Notes: generated by a model not told the origin, from the sequence alone. A stretch of DNA of 64,000 nt from Aplidium turbinatum (GCA_918807975.1 OU964929.1:11549197-11613196); one strand, 5' to 3'. Counted from the first letter of the stretch, positions 38,001 through 49,705 are shown. Made by a program: numbers and translations.

Positions 38001-41000
38001 GTATTATTACTTTGATGGGACATATAAAAAAAGAAGTCAAGTTTTGTGGATTAGCGTTTATCATTGGACAGATGCATTTGTGAAATCATGCAAAGTTAGT
38101 TTCACGTATTGAAGATAGCTAATTACATGCGAGCAGATCGCTTAAAAATGGCAAGTTTGAGCATTTTGTTTTTAGCGATGTTTTGCCCAGCATTTAATTT
38201 TCTTCTTTTTTTTCTTTGTGCTTATTGCAGAGACTCGCCAGTTAGACTAAGTTCAGACCCCAGTCGGTTGCTGTTGATGAACAAGAAATACGAAGATGAA
38301 TTCAACCGCATGTTAGAATTGGAGCGTCAGTGGCCAACAGGTTGGTAGAGGTGTTCCTCATTCTCGCTCAATAAAACAAACTTAACTTTCTGTAATTTAA
38401 CCATTGATCTCGTGGCCTAGTGGTGAGAGGTCTTGCCTGGCAGTCAAAGGGACATCGGTTCGATACCGATCGAGAGCATGCCGTTGTGCCTTATGCGCTT
38501 GAAGGTGAACTGGCTTTTTTGCCTTCCCTACTATTCTGCAAAATCTTCATCAACATGGTGTGAGCCTGGATACGACAAAAAGATTAACATAGGCCACTGA
38601 TGTTTTCTATACGTGTATTGTGCAAGATCGATTTGCTTAATTTGTTACAGTCTTTTCCGTAGGAGTGGTCAAACCTGCCTATCAAGGCGTTTGTAAGATT
38701 TCGTCATTAAAACATCAATTAAAAAAAAAAAAATCTACCAACAAAGTGGTTCTTGCAATTTGCCAGCCATGTCTTCAATTTGTTTAACTTGAAAATTTGC
38801 TCTGCTAAACTTAAGATTCCACCTCTAGTTTCCCAATGATGAAGTATGACACTGGAATACTGCTGTACAATTCAGTTTTATTTTTTATTGTTGGCGCAAA
38901 CATGTAGACTGTAGAGAGCGACAAAGCAAACACGCATTTGGCACCAACAAAAGTAAAAAATAGCAAAACCAAAGGTTGAAATTAATGCATCGATAGATAG
39001 TGTTTGGGAATCACCAATCACCATCCATTCAATTTGCGTAGCCACCAAACTGAGAAGGAAAGAGAAAAACTTTTCCTTGGTTTGTTTTAAAAATAGTACA
39101 AAAATCGGCTTACTGTTACAATTAACACTTGCAAGTGCAACAAGGGCGATTTAAGCCTTACTACTAAAAAGTGACAAGTTTCTCGAACTTTTTACTTTGA
39201 GACTCTGGTAATTAAAAAAATAGAATTGTGATGTCATAATCGACTCAGCAAGGTAAAAATCATATGAAACCGGCTCAGTGTGACCGTAGGATTAAAAAAA
39301 GCAAATAAAAATTAAACAGCACTGTCATTGTCAGTTGCGGAGGAGAGTGAACGGTCCGAAGAGAGTTTCACCAAAATCCCCAAGAAACGCAGCACTCCGA
39401 ACCCCAGGTACGTACCCATGACCATGTAAAGCACCTTTGATGTAAAGCACCGTACTTACAAAATGTTTTCGGCAACATTTTACATTGTTAACATGCATCT
39501 GGAGCAAGCGTAATTTTGCGCTACGGCCTTGTAAACCATACCGCATGAGACCATGGCAATTAAAATGTTTAGACTGCTGAAACCGACACTTCCTTGATCG
39601 TAACAATATTAGTAATATCATTGCGACTTCTTTTTGACAGGTATTGAAGGTCGCTGTTGAAAGAATTGTTTATAACAGTCTCAATGCCTTCGTTTCTAGC
39701 GGTGTTGTTTCTAATATATATGAAGTTTAACAAAACCTAAACACTAGGCTAAGATGTATAGATTATTTTTATTTTATTTTACGGTTATTATGATTGGTAT
39801 GCTGAAACCCATTTACTTGCTTGATAAATTTCTGTACCCTTCCCCACCACTCCTTTATAAACATAACAGTTGAGATAACTTTGCTTTTTTCTTTCGAGCT
39901 GTTAACTTCGTACAATACATCCACTCACTGTAATGTGCAGATTTGTTTGCTTTGCAGATCTAAATTGAAACCTCCTATTTCTTATCAACGTAAGACTCAA
40001 CCGCAATTTGACGAACTTGATCAGGCCTACCAAGTCGCCACAAACCCTCCGACCAACGATCCGCAAGGCTACAACGTACCTGCTCCGCACACTCAACAAG
40101 TTCGAGGTAATACATGTCACCACGGTCATGGTCCAACAGTTTTGTCTTTTAGTCTTCCTAGTTTAGGATGTGCCTTGCTAGACCTCGTTCTACCCCGACA
40201 TCCGGAAAATGAGATGGAAAAACAGAAAGGAGTGTACTACAATTTTTGTGTAGAGCTGTTTTTTGTGGTTTTGAGTGATAATATTAATTTTGGTAAAAAC
40301 AAGCTACGTCCCCGCCACAAGCCAATGGACCACAAAGCTTATTTAGTGATTGGCACCATACAATTTGTCGCCCGCTACCTGAACATAAGATTGTACTGTG
40401 ATTTGACTTGGTCGTCTCCCATTCATAAGCCCAGCATTTGCATCATTTAAAAGATGAATATTTGTTATTTTTTCTCTTCCAGCCACACCGATTCAACAGA
40501 CCCAGTCTCAGCAATTACAAACCTCCTCAAACAGCAGCCAATCATCCGCAGCTACCCCTAAGACTCTGAAGAACTTCGCGCCTACTCCTCCCAAAGCTCC
40601 TCGGTCTAACAAGGATTACATTGAACTGAATAAAGCAAGGTTAGAATACTATGATTTGAAGCTCATTTTAAATCGGTAATTTTGATTCACCTAACTTAGC
40701 TTTGGAAAAGACTTTACTGTACTTTGTCGTACCAAAAATGCACAGAACAAGAAAAAAAACAAAAAAAAACAACAACACAGGATTTAACGTGATGATACTA
40801 ATTTTACCACAAGAAAACAAAGGACCGTGTTGTTTAATTGAACCCCAACAAAAAGAAATCTATTAAAATTGCAGTTAGAAAGTTTGATTATACATTACTA
40901 AAATTTGATAGCTATGTGACGCCCTGTCGTAAAAGACATACGTTTATCGTAGATATAAAAAGGATTTTTTTTCTCAATTACTTAATACTTATACAGTATC

Positions 41001-44000
41001 ACATCCCTTTTTTCTCAAACTTTCAAAGTTTGGTCCAAAGAAAGTATTTGTCCAGGTACGGAAAGAAATTCTTGCTGCAACTTTAACAAAGATCAATTAT
41101 GGGCAATCTTATTAACTTTCTTAGATTAGGGAGAAAAAGCAACTCCGCTTCCTATTTGGAAATGTATTCGAAAAAGAACAAGCAACAAGAGCAGGTCAAA
41201 GCTTCCCCACGACGCCCTAGATCAGATTCAAACAGAAATGTCAAGGTATCATATATAATAGTATTTCAACAGCTGTATTTTAAGGACGTCTGTTCTAGAT
41301 TTTATATCAACATACATTGCATTAAAACAATAGAATTTTTTTGCATTGGTTTTTAAAGTTTAACTCTCATTCGCCCTTGCCTACTTTCCAAAGTCAGGTC
41401 ATCATCATTTTTTTTCAAACAAAATCTATTCATTCATGACGGAACAAAATGGTCTCCCTTTACTCCTTCAGTGATACTTTATTGTAGATTTTGACCGCAC
41501 CAAAGTAGTAGGTCAGTAGCCTTGTCTGGATTGGTGTAGTTCCTGCTCGCTTGAGAACTCCGATTTAACTATTCTTTGCTTTGAAATTGTCAAAAGTTGC
41601 CGACTTTCTAACACCCTTTGCTCATCCTTAACTTTAGAAGAAATATGAAACAGAAGACATTGAACCTTCACTTTACACTAACGAAGGCCAATTGAATGTT
41701 TCCGTTGAAGACCAATGGAGAGAGCAGGTACATTGCTGCTTCTTATGCTTTTACTTGACCAAATTCTTTTATCAAGTTTTTTAGTCAAATGATATGTTTG
41801 ATATGTTGTTTCGTTTTTGGTTGAAGTCATTTTATCCTAATCTTATTAGTTTAGTCCATTCATACCACCATTATTACATGACGTTGGATATGTGCTGTTG
41901 TTGTTATACGTGCTGCACAAATATTGCATACTTATTATTTATATACGCGCTTAATAAGCATACACATTTTTCATTCATGTTATATTGTGGTTGCCATTCT
42001 TATTCGCCAATTTTACAACTTCTCTTTTGCAAAAAAAAAAACATTCCCTTTCATTAATGAACGCTTAGTAAAGCTCGATGATATTTCCATAAGTCCACGT
42101 CCAAAAAGTAAACTTGGTTACTTTAACTGCTCAATTACTGCGCCGGTTTGTCTGGAAGAGATTAATTTATCATTTCATCTTTCCGTGACATTGGCGTGGT
42201 TGTTAATCGAATTATTGAGCTGTGTTTTGCTTACATTGCTTTAGGCTGAACGACTGAAGTATGCCAGGGAGGACAAGTTTTCGGGAAATCCCCAACCATC
42301 TCCGCGAAAGACGTTGCGGGAAGTTGGGAACAACTCAGTTTCTAAGCCACTCTTCTCCCCTTCACAAGTCGCAGGGATAATAAAGAAACAAGAATATACG
42401 TCACCTGGTCATGCAGACGACCATTCTGTAACAGACAGTCGTCATCATGGCTCAAGATTTGCATCTCCAAGAAGACACGGTCCAGCTGCGGAAAGCGACT
42501 TCGGTGACCATCCCGCGTTTTCCCCGTTTTCCAGTCGGACATCCTTCCGTCCTGAGACTCTGGATCGACGTCCTCATCACATGAGACCGCCACATCCCGT
42601 TGCTTTTCCAGATCAGCAGTATTATCATCCCAGTGACTACAGCGATTCCAACCGCTCTTACCCTGCACAACACACAGACAATGAACAACTCGAGCAGTTC
42701 CTTTCGCATCAAGGCACCGAGCACAGACAAGCAGGTTTCAATCAAGACATGTACGAACAAGGGCAACAGTTTAAGCAACATTCCAACTATGACCAGATGC
42801 AGCAGCCTTCTGTGTACCACCAAGTCAAATACGAAGATGTGCAAAATTACCACCAAAGTTTCATGATGAAGGTAAGTTTAGTCTATGATGTGTCAGTTAA
42901 GATTAAATTTTATCTTAGCAGGTTTTAGATCTAATACTTAGAAGGTCTGCTGACAACTTTGGAATGGGAAAATACTTGACTGTGTTTAATTAATCTAGAT
43001 ATGAAAATGATATAAGAATGGCTTCGCTATCAGTGAGTTGTCAGGTGCATATCGCTGCAGTGGAATAATTGCATAAACCTTCAGAAAGTTAGAAAAAACG
43101 ACTCGCAATTATTGTTGCTTGTGGGCAGCAGTTGTCTTAATCTAATAGTCCAGTTTTTAACCGGTGACGTCCCTGTTACCGAGGGTGGCCGGATCCACCT
43201 CTATGTGCTAATCTGTCTTGTGATAACGTTGTGTCGACATCTGATTACGTTATTCCTGCAGGTGTATCAACAACGATTTGCTCACCAGCGCAACCAACCT
43301 GAAGCGAGTCATAAGATGCCTTTACCCCCGAGCCACGTGGCCCCCTTGAGCCCGAAAAGAAACAACCAGGACTCTTCATACCAAGATGGTTTGTAGTGTA
43401 CCGTATTTGAAGTTTGGGTAATTGTATCTTTGATCAAAGCGAATCATCCGAATAATGTGAAAAGAGTTTTAAATCTAATATGGATTGTTACCGTTTTTGT
43501 TGTTTCTTTCCCATTTTTCTATTTTCTGTTTTGATATGAGACAAAACGTTGATACTCGACGCTTGTTCGGGTTCCAAAAAGAAATTAATTGTAAAAAGTG
43601 ATGGAACGTTAGAAATAATTGGTATCATCGGCATTCGCAGCGCTGCGGTATTCCTACCAACCATATATGTTACCAACAAGGTCTTTAATTGCGTGATTAG
43701 ACACAAGATCACAGGTTGACCTCAACATCCGCTTATCCCATCCAAATATCACAATGTAAAAATTATAGCAGTGTCTTCCTATCCTGGAAGAGGAGGATTT
43801 ATCGACGATCCTCGGTACAAGATGCCCCTGCCGCCTTCTCCTCCTCAAAGAAGATCAAATGAACGCAAGTTCTTATCCGTGTCCCCTCCTCACAATGACC
43901 ACATTGAGCAGGTCTACTCCAAGGCCAGCGAGCAAAGTAAGCTCATGTTGTCGCGTGTTTCATACGAGTTTGAAACATCACAACTACATTGCTACAACAT

Positions 44001-46572
44001 TAGATGTTAGTAAAAAGTGCTGAAATGTACGACAAAACTGTATCCCATGAGGTACTCCGTGAGAAACTTGGTAATTTTTTCTTATACTTTTCAGTATCTC
44101 CATCCAATCGGATGCAAGCTGTTCCTCGCCTGCCTCCCATATTAGGAGCAAAGTCGTCTCCTCCTCAGATAGATTCAAGCAATGACAGCGGGATCATGGA
44201 GCCGACTCCGAGACACAGCATCTCTGATTCCGAAACCACTCCAGGTGGCTACCTCCGGCAGCATGAGAAGAGCAAAAGAAAACCAACATACAAGGCGAGT
44301 GGTTGTAATAATAACAAACAGCACAGTTTAAGCCAGCTTTGATGCCTTATAAAGCAAGTTGGTTAGATTTAACTCGGTTCCAAATGCACGCAAGCGTTTA
44401 GCAGATAGCAGACACTAAAACAAAAGGTATTTCTTAGTCAACGGTGCTAACTTTAGCACTGTTTTTAACTTAGCAACTAATGTTGCCACCGTCAGTTTTT
44501 GTAAATGATTTACACTCCACAGTCAAGAACAAAGAAATTTCCGCTCAGTTTAAGAATGACTGGAATCTGGAGTTTATATTCATCATAGACTTTGCGTTGG
44601 AAAGATTATTTATAAAAAGCGAGAAGGTTGCTCAATGCTCATAGCTCGAATCGGCAGTTTTTTGTCCGACTTTCTGCTACCTTCTACTCGCTATTTACAA
44701 GTTCTGTACCACCAATCAACTATGGGAGATTTTGAAATAACTACGTAACTTTGTCTGATTACTGCTTGAGGGCGGCTAAAATTGATTGTAAAGTAAGCAG
44801 TTATCCTTATGAATAGGTTTAATTAGTTGTATGACTTGCAGAAATACACTTTGGAAGATTACAAAGGCTTGAAACGGGATATCAACTTAGGTGGTCTTGG
44901 ACCAGACCTTTTGACGGCTAAAGTTAAGGTAACAGCTACTGATAAAAATTAACCGTATGCTAGTTGAAGTTATGTAGTTTTTCCTTCTGTTACTGTTTCC
45001 TATTCGGTTTGAGCTCGAGATAAAATGACTTTTTTTTCGTTTTGTTGCATGCTCAGATTTGTGAAGGGTCAAGAATTTCAGGTTTTTGAGCGAAAATATT
45101 TTCCTCGTACATTTAGTTCCTTGTTAAATATCTGTGGCGCACTCTTTTTTCGACACAGATGGGAAAAGTAGAGCGCGCTCGGAAATACGCGGAATTCATC
45201 CGCCAGCAACACAAAAGCAACGTCACCGGAGCACCGACCAAGTCACCAGAGGGCGAAAGCGACATGCCTGAGCTGGCCATTGTGCTCGAGGCGAGGCATC
45301 GCTTCACCTTAGGGAAAGATACTGAAAAAAAGAAAAAAGAAATGCAAGAGAAACGAGAAAGGGTTTGTTCTTGTCCTCATTATCTTTTAGCCGTCTGCCC
45401 CAAAGGGTGTACTTCATACTTCTACCACCCGCCGGTATATACCGTGATGCTATCCCAGCTAGTAAAATTAGTGCGTTTTTACATTGCCTCTGCAGACGTT
45501 GAATCAATGCAAAAACGCACTAATTTGCTACCTGAGTAAAAATAATTTGCTATCTAGCAAAAACCGTCTTTTTTATATTGATTAAATACGTTAAACCAAT
45601 GGAAATGCGACGGATTTTACTAAATGTGTAGTTTTATCAAGTATTTTCTTTTCCTTGAACAGGAAATGTACATGATTTCCGCTGTGCATACTGCATTGCT
45701 CAAAACTAATTTGATTTAGATGGTGCTAGGGCGCGCTGTTCCACGATTTTTAGGGTCTTGCCTGAATTGATTTTGTTCTATTGCAATCGTATAAACTTAA
45801 AGAACAACCAACAAATTTTGCAGCAATATATTTCAAACAAAATCATTAAAACAAATAAAAAGAAATAATTTGAGTGTTTTCGGCTCCTGTAAAGCCTTTC
45901 TCAAGAAATCTTGACATTAATAACATCACTTGACGTTGTGAGACTGAAGATGTTTTTGTAACAAAATCAATTTCTCATTAAAACGAGGCCGGTTAACTGT
46001 TGCTGCTTGATTAGCAATGCATCCTATTCTGCATATTATCACAGTAATGCTTCACAATGTAAATACTAACGACCTGTTTTAGCCCGTTAATATCTACATT
46101 GTGAAGTAAGCATCGGTCATGCTGCTAAAAGCGAAGCTCAATCTATTGCATAGCAGTAATAGTTGGAATTGGAAATGAAACTATTGTGGTATTTCTACTT
46201 TGATAAAGCAAAAGTTCATTTTTTTTAACCGGTGATTGACGTTTACCAACACCATCATTTTGTGTTAGGTCAATTTAGAACATGCATTCTTTAAAGAAAC
46301 CAAATATAATCTCCTTTCAATTTTTTACAACCATTTATTTATCGCAGGCCATAGAATACGCACGACGAGTTCCGAAGCCGAAAGTGATCCCGACAGTCTC
46401 ACAGATTCGCGAGCGAAAAGATGATACTTCACATGATGCGCATCACGAATCACGTGAAATCGAAAAAGCTGATGAGATGCTGGATTGGGAGCTGTTGAAA
46501 AGCCTTCGCGATAGGCACGAACGTGAAAAAGCCATCGTTGCAGAAATGTCGTCACCCAATAAAGTCACGTAG
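32094..46572 (+). CDS. JHY: JHY (C11orf63)-like protein, 20 coding exons
   Basis: Exons: 32094-32129, 33978-34128, 34586-34731, 35305-35422, 36195-36387, 36643-36765, 36922-37032, 38231-38340, 39335-39407, 39958-40106, 40483-40639, 41125-41245, 41638-41727, 42245-42871, 43262-43388, 43772-43936, 44095-44294, 44842-44928, 45159-45362 and 46348-46572. Reading phase is preserved through all, giving 3213 nt and 1070 aa (human JHY is about 780). Most of the protein is low-complexity, polar and probably disordered. Conserved-looking islands are RYNPEWRTN (exon 6), KDYIELNKARLG running into SYLEMYSKK (exons 11-12), KYTLEDYKGLKRDINLGGLG (exon 18) and EYARRVPKPKV in a charged helical C-terminus (exon 20). 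These resemble vertebrate JHY, needed for normal ependymal motile cilia. The acceptor of exon 5 could instead be 9 nt upstream (36186). Intron 17 has a GC donor. The start MSLNDSLDVENE is the first in-frame ATG with a good donor, but an upstream exon is possible. The identity is recalled, not searched. Confidence 0.72.
32328..32641 (+). repeat. tRNA-derived SINE family A, copy 2 (extended head)
   Basis: Head gtccgcccggatagctcagt with B box ggttcgactct. Between the boxes there is an extra stretch (cttctggaacaaagaagctt) that copies 1, 3 and 4 lack. The body matches family A and the tail is (atca)n. It sits in intron 1 of the JHY-like gene. Confidence 0.85.
33091..33126. repeat. Half of a second hairpin repeat family
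   Basis: The segment caatgtagatgctaatgacc then tgttttagcc matches one arm and the loop of the hairpin at 46047-46113. The second arm here is reduced to cctgatgctga. Confidence 0.45.
33225..33545 (+). pseudogene. Penelope-like element GIY-YIG endonuclease fragment
   Basis: The translation contains CTAKNCVYKLIYRESYIGSA followed by RPLHSCLKEH, then ARENNAVQLHFNETIFISS and NPKINNCAE. This is the order seen in GIY-YIG endonuclease domains of Penelope-like retroelements: Y..Y.G-type motif, R-P-L-H...EH, and an E within an ..ET.FI. helix. Only this 3' part is present and it is broken. It lies in intron 1 of the JHY-like gene and is unrelated to it. Assignment to Penelope-like elements rests on motif resemblance. 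Confidence 0.7.
34914..35204 (-). repeat. tRNA-derived SINE family A, copy 3
   Basis: Minus-strand copy: head (inverse of gctaacggggcgg) at the right, tail (inverse of gttggttttggttttt, i.e. (accaa)n-like) at the left. It carries the short form of the head. It lies in intron 3 of the JHY-like gene. Confidence 0.85.
38405..38590 (+). repeat. Second tRNA-derived SINE family (B), single copy
   Basis: The head gatctcgtggcctagtggtg contains an A box (tggcctagtgg) and a B box (ggttcgatacc) at tRNA-like spacing. The body (gcatgccgttgtgccttatg) is unrelated to family A. It ends near tacgacaaaaagatt. It lies in intron 8 of the JHY-like gene. The 3' side does not pair into an acceptor stem, so it is not a working tRNA. 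Confidence 0.65.
44295..44841 (+). other. GC-AG intron (intron 17 of the JHY-like gene)
   Basis: Exon 17 ends ACATACAAG and continues gcgagtgg. The intron ends atgacttgcag before AAATACACT. Only the GC donor keeps the reading frame into KYTLEDYKGLK; the nearest GT (gcga|gtgg) would shift it. AAG|GCGAGT matches the strong flanks usually seen with GC donors. Confidence 0.75.
45454..45536. repeat. Palindromic hairpin repeat, copy 8
   Basis: Arms aaattagtgcgtttttacat and atgcaaaaacgcactaattt pair with a single mismatch around the core tgcctctgcagacgttgaatca. The outer ends cagctagt and gctacctg also partly pair. It lies in intron 19 of the JHY-like gene and is the cleanest stem after copy 1. Confidence 0.75.
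45555..45622. repeat. Palindromic hairpin repeat, copy 9
   Basis: It starts 18 bp after copy 8. Arms aaaaccgtcttttttatatt and ccaatggaaatgcgacggattt share the family core gattaaatacgtta. The distal stem reads ccgtc/gacgg instead of the cagtc/gactg of copy 1. Confidence 0.6.
46047..46113. repeat. Hairpin of a second palindromic family
   Basis: Arms atgcttcacaatgtaaatac and the inverse of tatctacattgtgaagtaag pair over about 25 bp with a small bulge, around a loop acctgttttagcc. Half of the same unit occurs at 33091-33126. Confidence 0.65.
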
Positions 46573-48418
46573 ACTGGTGCGAAGTCAAGTGGTCTAGTGC
46601 GCAGTTTCAACATGTTGAGACGTATTGACATTGAATCGGTGTGAAATTTGGAAAAGTGGTTTTTGTAGAGATACTACTGTGAACGAAAGTGACTAGACTG
46701 AACCTTTGTTGCAATTTTGTAAGCAATGTTTGAAAAGTGGTTTTACTTTGTATTATATTCCTAGCAGTTTATAACAGTCAGCAAACGCAAGAAAAAAAAC
46801 GTTTGTCGTTACAGTCACCAACGAACGTAGGCTTTTTAGCTGATCGTTTCTGAGTTAAAACTTGGATTAGTTCCCGCTAGTATTGTAGATTTCTAGAAAA
46901 AACTTGTCTAATTTGTTTGTTCGTACAAGTTTATAGTCGTTTTGTTTTGCTGTGCAATTTCTACGTTCGCTGTGGTTCGCATTCGAGTCTTTTCAACAGC
47001 AATTTATTATTTCCAAACGCTGATTTTGCTGAAAGTACGGCATGTTTGTTTCGTATGCTTCAAAACCGAATAAAACTAGTTTACTACAAGTTGCCTCACA
47101 GCGTCACCACAAGTCGATAAACTTACTCACAGCAGTTAAATCTTGCAAAAAATTCGAAGTGTTCGATCCGCTTTGGACGAAAATGCAGCTTGAATTTGAA
47201 ATAACGACAGCAAACTTTATTAGTTTGATTCAAATTTAACTAAAATCAAGCATACATATGAAACGTTTGCATTTGTATAACCTTTACAGTACTATGTGTA
47301 GAAGTGGTCTTAACTTGTCATTACAATAGCTGTGAAATTGTTAGTTTGTGACAGGGATATAAATATCCCTGGTTTGTGAAAAGTTTTTTTTTCAATAACG
47401 TACTCGAAATCTGCACTGTTGCAAAAATAGCTTGCTTTTTTATAATTCCGAATTTTTGTTTTAAAATCTCTTCATATCTTTTATAAGTCATTCTAAATAG
47501 CTTTAATTGTACTAAATGGCAAAGCACTGTGTTGTAGACTATTTTTAGATTTGTTATAGGCTAGTAGTCATTTTGGATGTCCACAACTTGTTGATACTTT
47601 TTGTTTTTATGTAGCCTTTTGTAGTAGGCTACACGCGATTAATTTTTTTTTTCTCTCATTTGCTAGGCTGCATTTTGATGATTTTATTGCGAAACGATGC
47701 TCTAAATCAATTTTTTAACCTTGCTCTGATCAGAAAGGCTCTGATAATTCAAGTAACTTAATTTCATTTCAATTTTGAAAAAAATTAAGTTTTAAAACTT
47801 CTTGTTGTTTGAATTTTTGAATTGTCGGCCTATAACTTTTTGCTATCGCAGATAAAAGCAAAACATGTTAATATTCTTCATATTTGTCACAAATTGACTT
47901 CAATGAAATTAGGCTATGTAACGATTTTTGTGGATTTCTTTATTTTTATAGCTTTTAGATTGGTTTCATAAGTGCTTCACTGCGCAAGTTTCAGACATTG
48001 TGATGTCAGCAAGATGATTTTAATAGCGTTAAATCTACTGCAAACGACGTTTTTTGCTTTGTTGATACGCTTTAATCAATCACATTTCGTGACCCTGACA
48101 TTAACTTAGCCCTATCTACGAGTCAAGTCAATAATTTTGTGAACACTATCTTGAAACGATCAGCAGTACAAAGAAACTTGCCCACCCTTGGTTCAATGCA
48201 TGTTCCTTGCGTGATTTTGACAGCTGTAGTTAGGTCTTTCCACAACGCAGTCATCAATGTCTTTAGTAATAAGCTAAGGATGTCCAAGTTCACAGTTGAT
48301 TTTCCATGTCGAGAAGTTACGAGAACTATCTTAATCCCTTGACATGAAGAAATTTGCAAGTGACCCCAATCGAGTGTACGCACTACGCAGTTAGGAGTTA
48401 GCCTATATGAGTGTAGGG
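46573..48418. other. 3' flank of the JHY-like gene, no further gene seen
   Basis: An AATAAA at 47069-47074 is a plausible poly(A) signal for a ~500-nt 3' untranslated region. The rest is AT-rich with no recognised coding sequence. Confidence 0.4.
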
Positions 48419-49240
48419 CAGGTCTACTCAACTACCAGACCGCCGTCCGAATCCGGACCTTCTGAGTGTTAATGGTGGACCTCGGGCTTCTCGAAGAATC
48501 GGCAGCCGTGGCCGAGTGGTTAGCGCGTTGGGCTCGCAGTCGAGAGCCTGCATGTTCGACTCCAGCCACCCACACTTGCTGTTGTTTCTCCGGGCAAGAA
48601 ACTTTACGATAATTGCCTCTACCTAGTGATCGATTTCGAGTAATGGGTAGTCGTGGCCGAGTGGTTAGCGCGTTGGGCTCGCAGTCGAGAGCCTGCATGT
48701 TCGACTCCAGCCACCCGCACTTGCTGTTGTTTCTCTGGGCAAGAAACTTTACGATAATTGCCTCTACCTAGTGATCGATTTCGAGTAATGGGTAGTAAAT
48801 TTGGTACTCCAAATTTAAGTCATAAGTAGAGTAGACAACCGGAAACAGACATTGCCGTCGGCTGCAGCGTGGGTCAGGTGTGCGTCGGAAGGCGTACACC
48901 GATGCATAGCGCTCAAGTCCGCTTTCCCGCAATGCAGGATAAAGATAAACAAACAAACAATAACCTCATTGCCATATTTCAGGGCCTTTTTAAACACATT
49001 TCTACTGGGAGGAAACAAAAATTTCTGTGATTATCTTAGTAGCTAAGCCACCAAGACCCCTGAACACTTTGTCACAAATTCAAGTCGAGATACATTTTAC
49101 CTAAAAAAAATGGTTCGGTACTGGCCTGGCACTGATAGTTTAACTTTCGTGGTTGCATATGAAATAATTTATTCACCGGACCGCTAAAAACATTCAACTT
49201 GTGAAACGGGACATTTGTTAACATTAGTTGAGTAACCCTG
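48419..49240. mobile_element. hAT miniature element, copy 2, split by a SINE
   Basis: Ends caggtctactcaact and agttgagtaaccctg match copy 1, and the interior is collinear with it. The flanking octamers gtgtaggg (48411-48418) and gtgtaact (49241-49248) agree only in their first five bases. The 461-bp insertion at 48500-48960 accounts for the extra length. Confidence 0.82.
48500..48960 (+). repeat. tRNA-derived SINE with duplicated head (family C)
   Basis: Two tandem copies of a ~150-bp unit start near 48503 and 48649. Each has A box tggccgagtggttagcgcg and B box tgttcgactcc, followed by cttgctgttgtttctc and aagaaactttacgataattg. After the second unit a unique body leads to caggataaagataaac and an (aaac)n tail. 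Borders are exact because the hAT copy 1 shows the uninterrupted site (gaagaat/aacttcatt). Confidence 0.82.
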
Positions 49241-49428
49241 GTGTAACTTAGGGGATAGCTTACTTTTGGATTAAAAAATTTCCACTTCTTGCAATAATCT
49301 TTGACAAACATGTCTGGAATGAAATAATGAACAAAAAGATGTTCTGTTGAATACATATTAACGAAAGCATTGACTTAACGCACGTAAATCAACTAACTCA
49401 CTGGACAATTAACAAGTGCTTTTCATCG

Positions 49429-49705
49429 AGTCTACCCCGTTAGCTCAGTGGTTAAGCACCCGACTCAAGATCAAGCGACGCCAGTTCGACTTTCGGAATG
49501 TGCGCTTGTGCAACGCATTTCAGGACTGTTTCCATTCAGCGGCATCTAGTGGATGGAATAATTCCCTGGCAACAATCAGAAACTTTACTTTGTCAATGTC
49601 GGTAACCAGCCCTGCATGATGGAAAGCCTCTAAAAGTGTACGATACTGCCAGGAATAATCATATAGGCTTTGTCAGTCCGGGGATAAGAATTCAAAACTA
49701 ACCAA
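49429..49705 (+). repeat. tRNA-derived SINE family A, copy 4
   Basis: Head tctaccccgttagctcagtg with the short inter-box region. B box cagttcgacttt. Body shares gtgcgcttg, cattcagcggcatctagtgg and cagtccggggataag. Tail degenerates into aaaactaaccaaa. Confidence 0.8.

Noticed and set aside
39331-39621. Minus-strand open frame
   Set aside because: Covers exon 9 of the JHY-like gene in antisense; the plus-strand exon has correct splice sites and phase.
48123-48431. Minus-strand 102-codon open frame
   Set aside because: No protein resemblance or splice context, and a plus-strand frame overlaps it equally well.
48503-48720. Pair of tRNA genes
   Set aside because: A and B boxes are present but the acceptor stems do not close properly, and the sequence continues into a SINE body with a simple tail.
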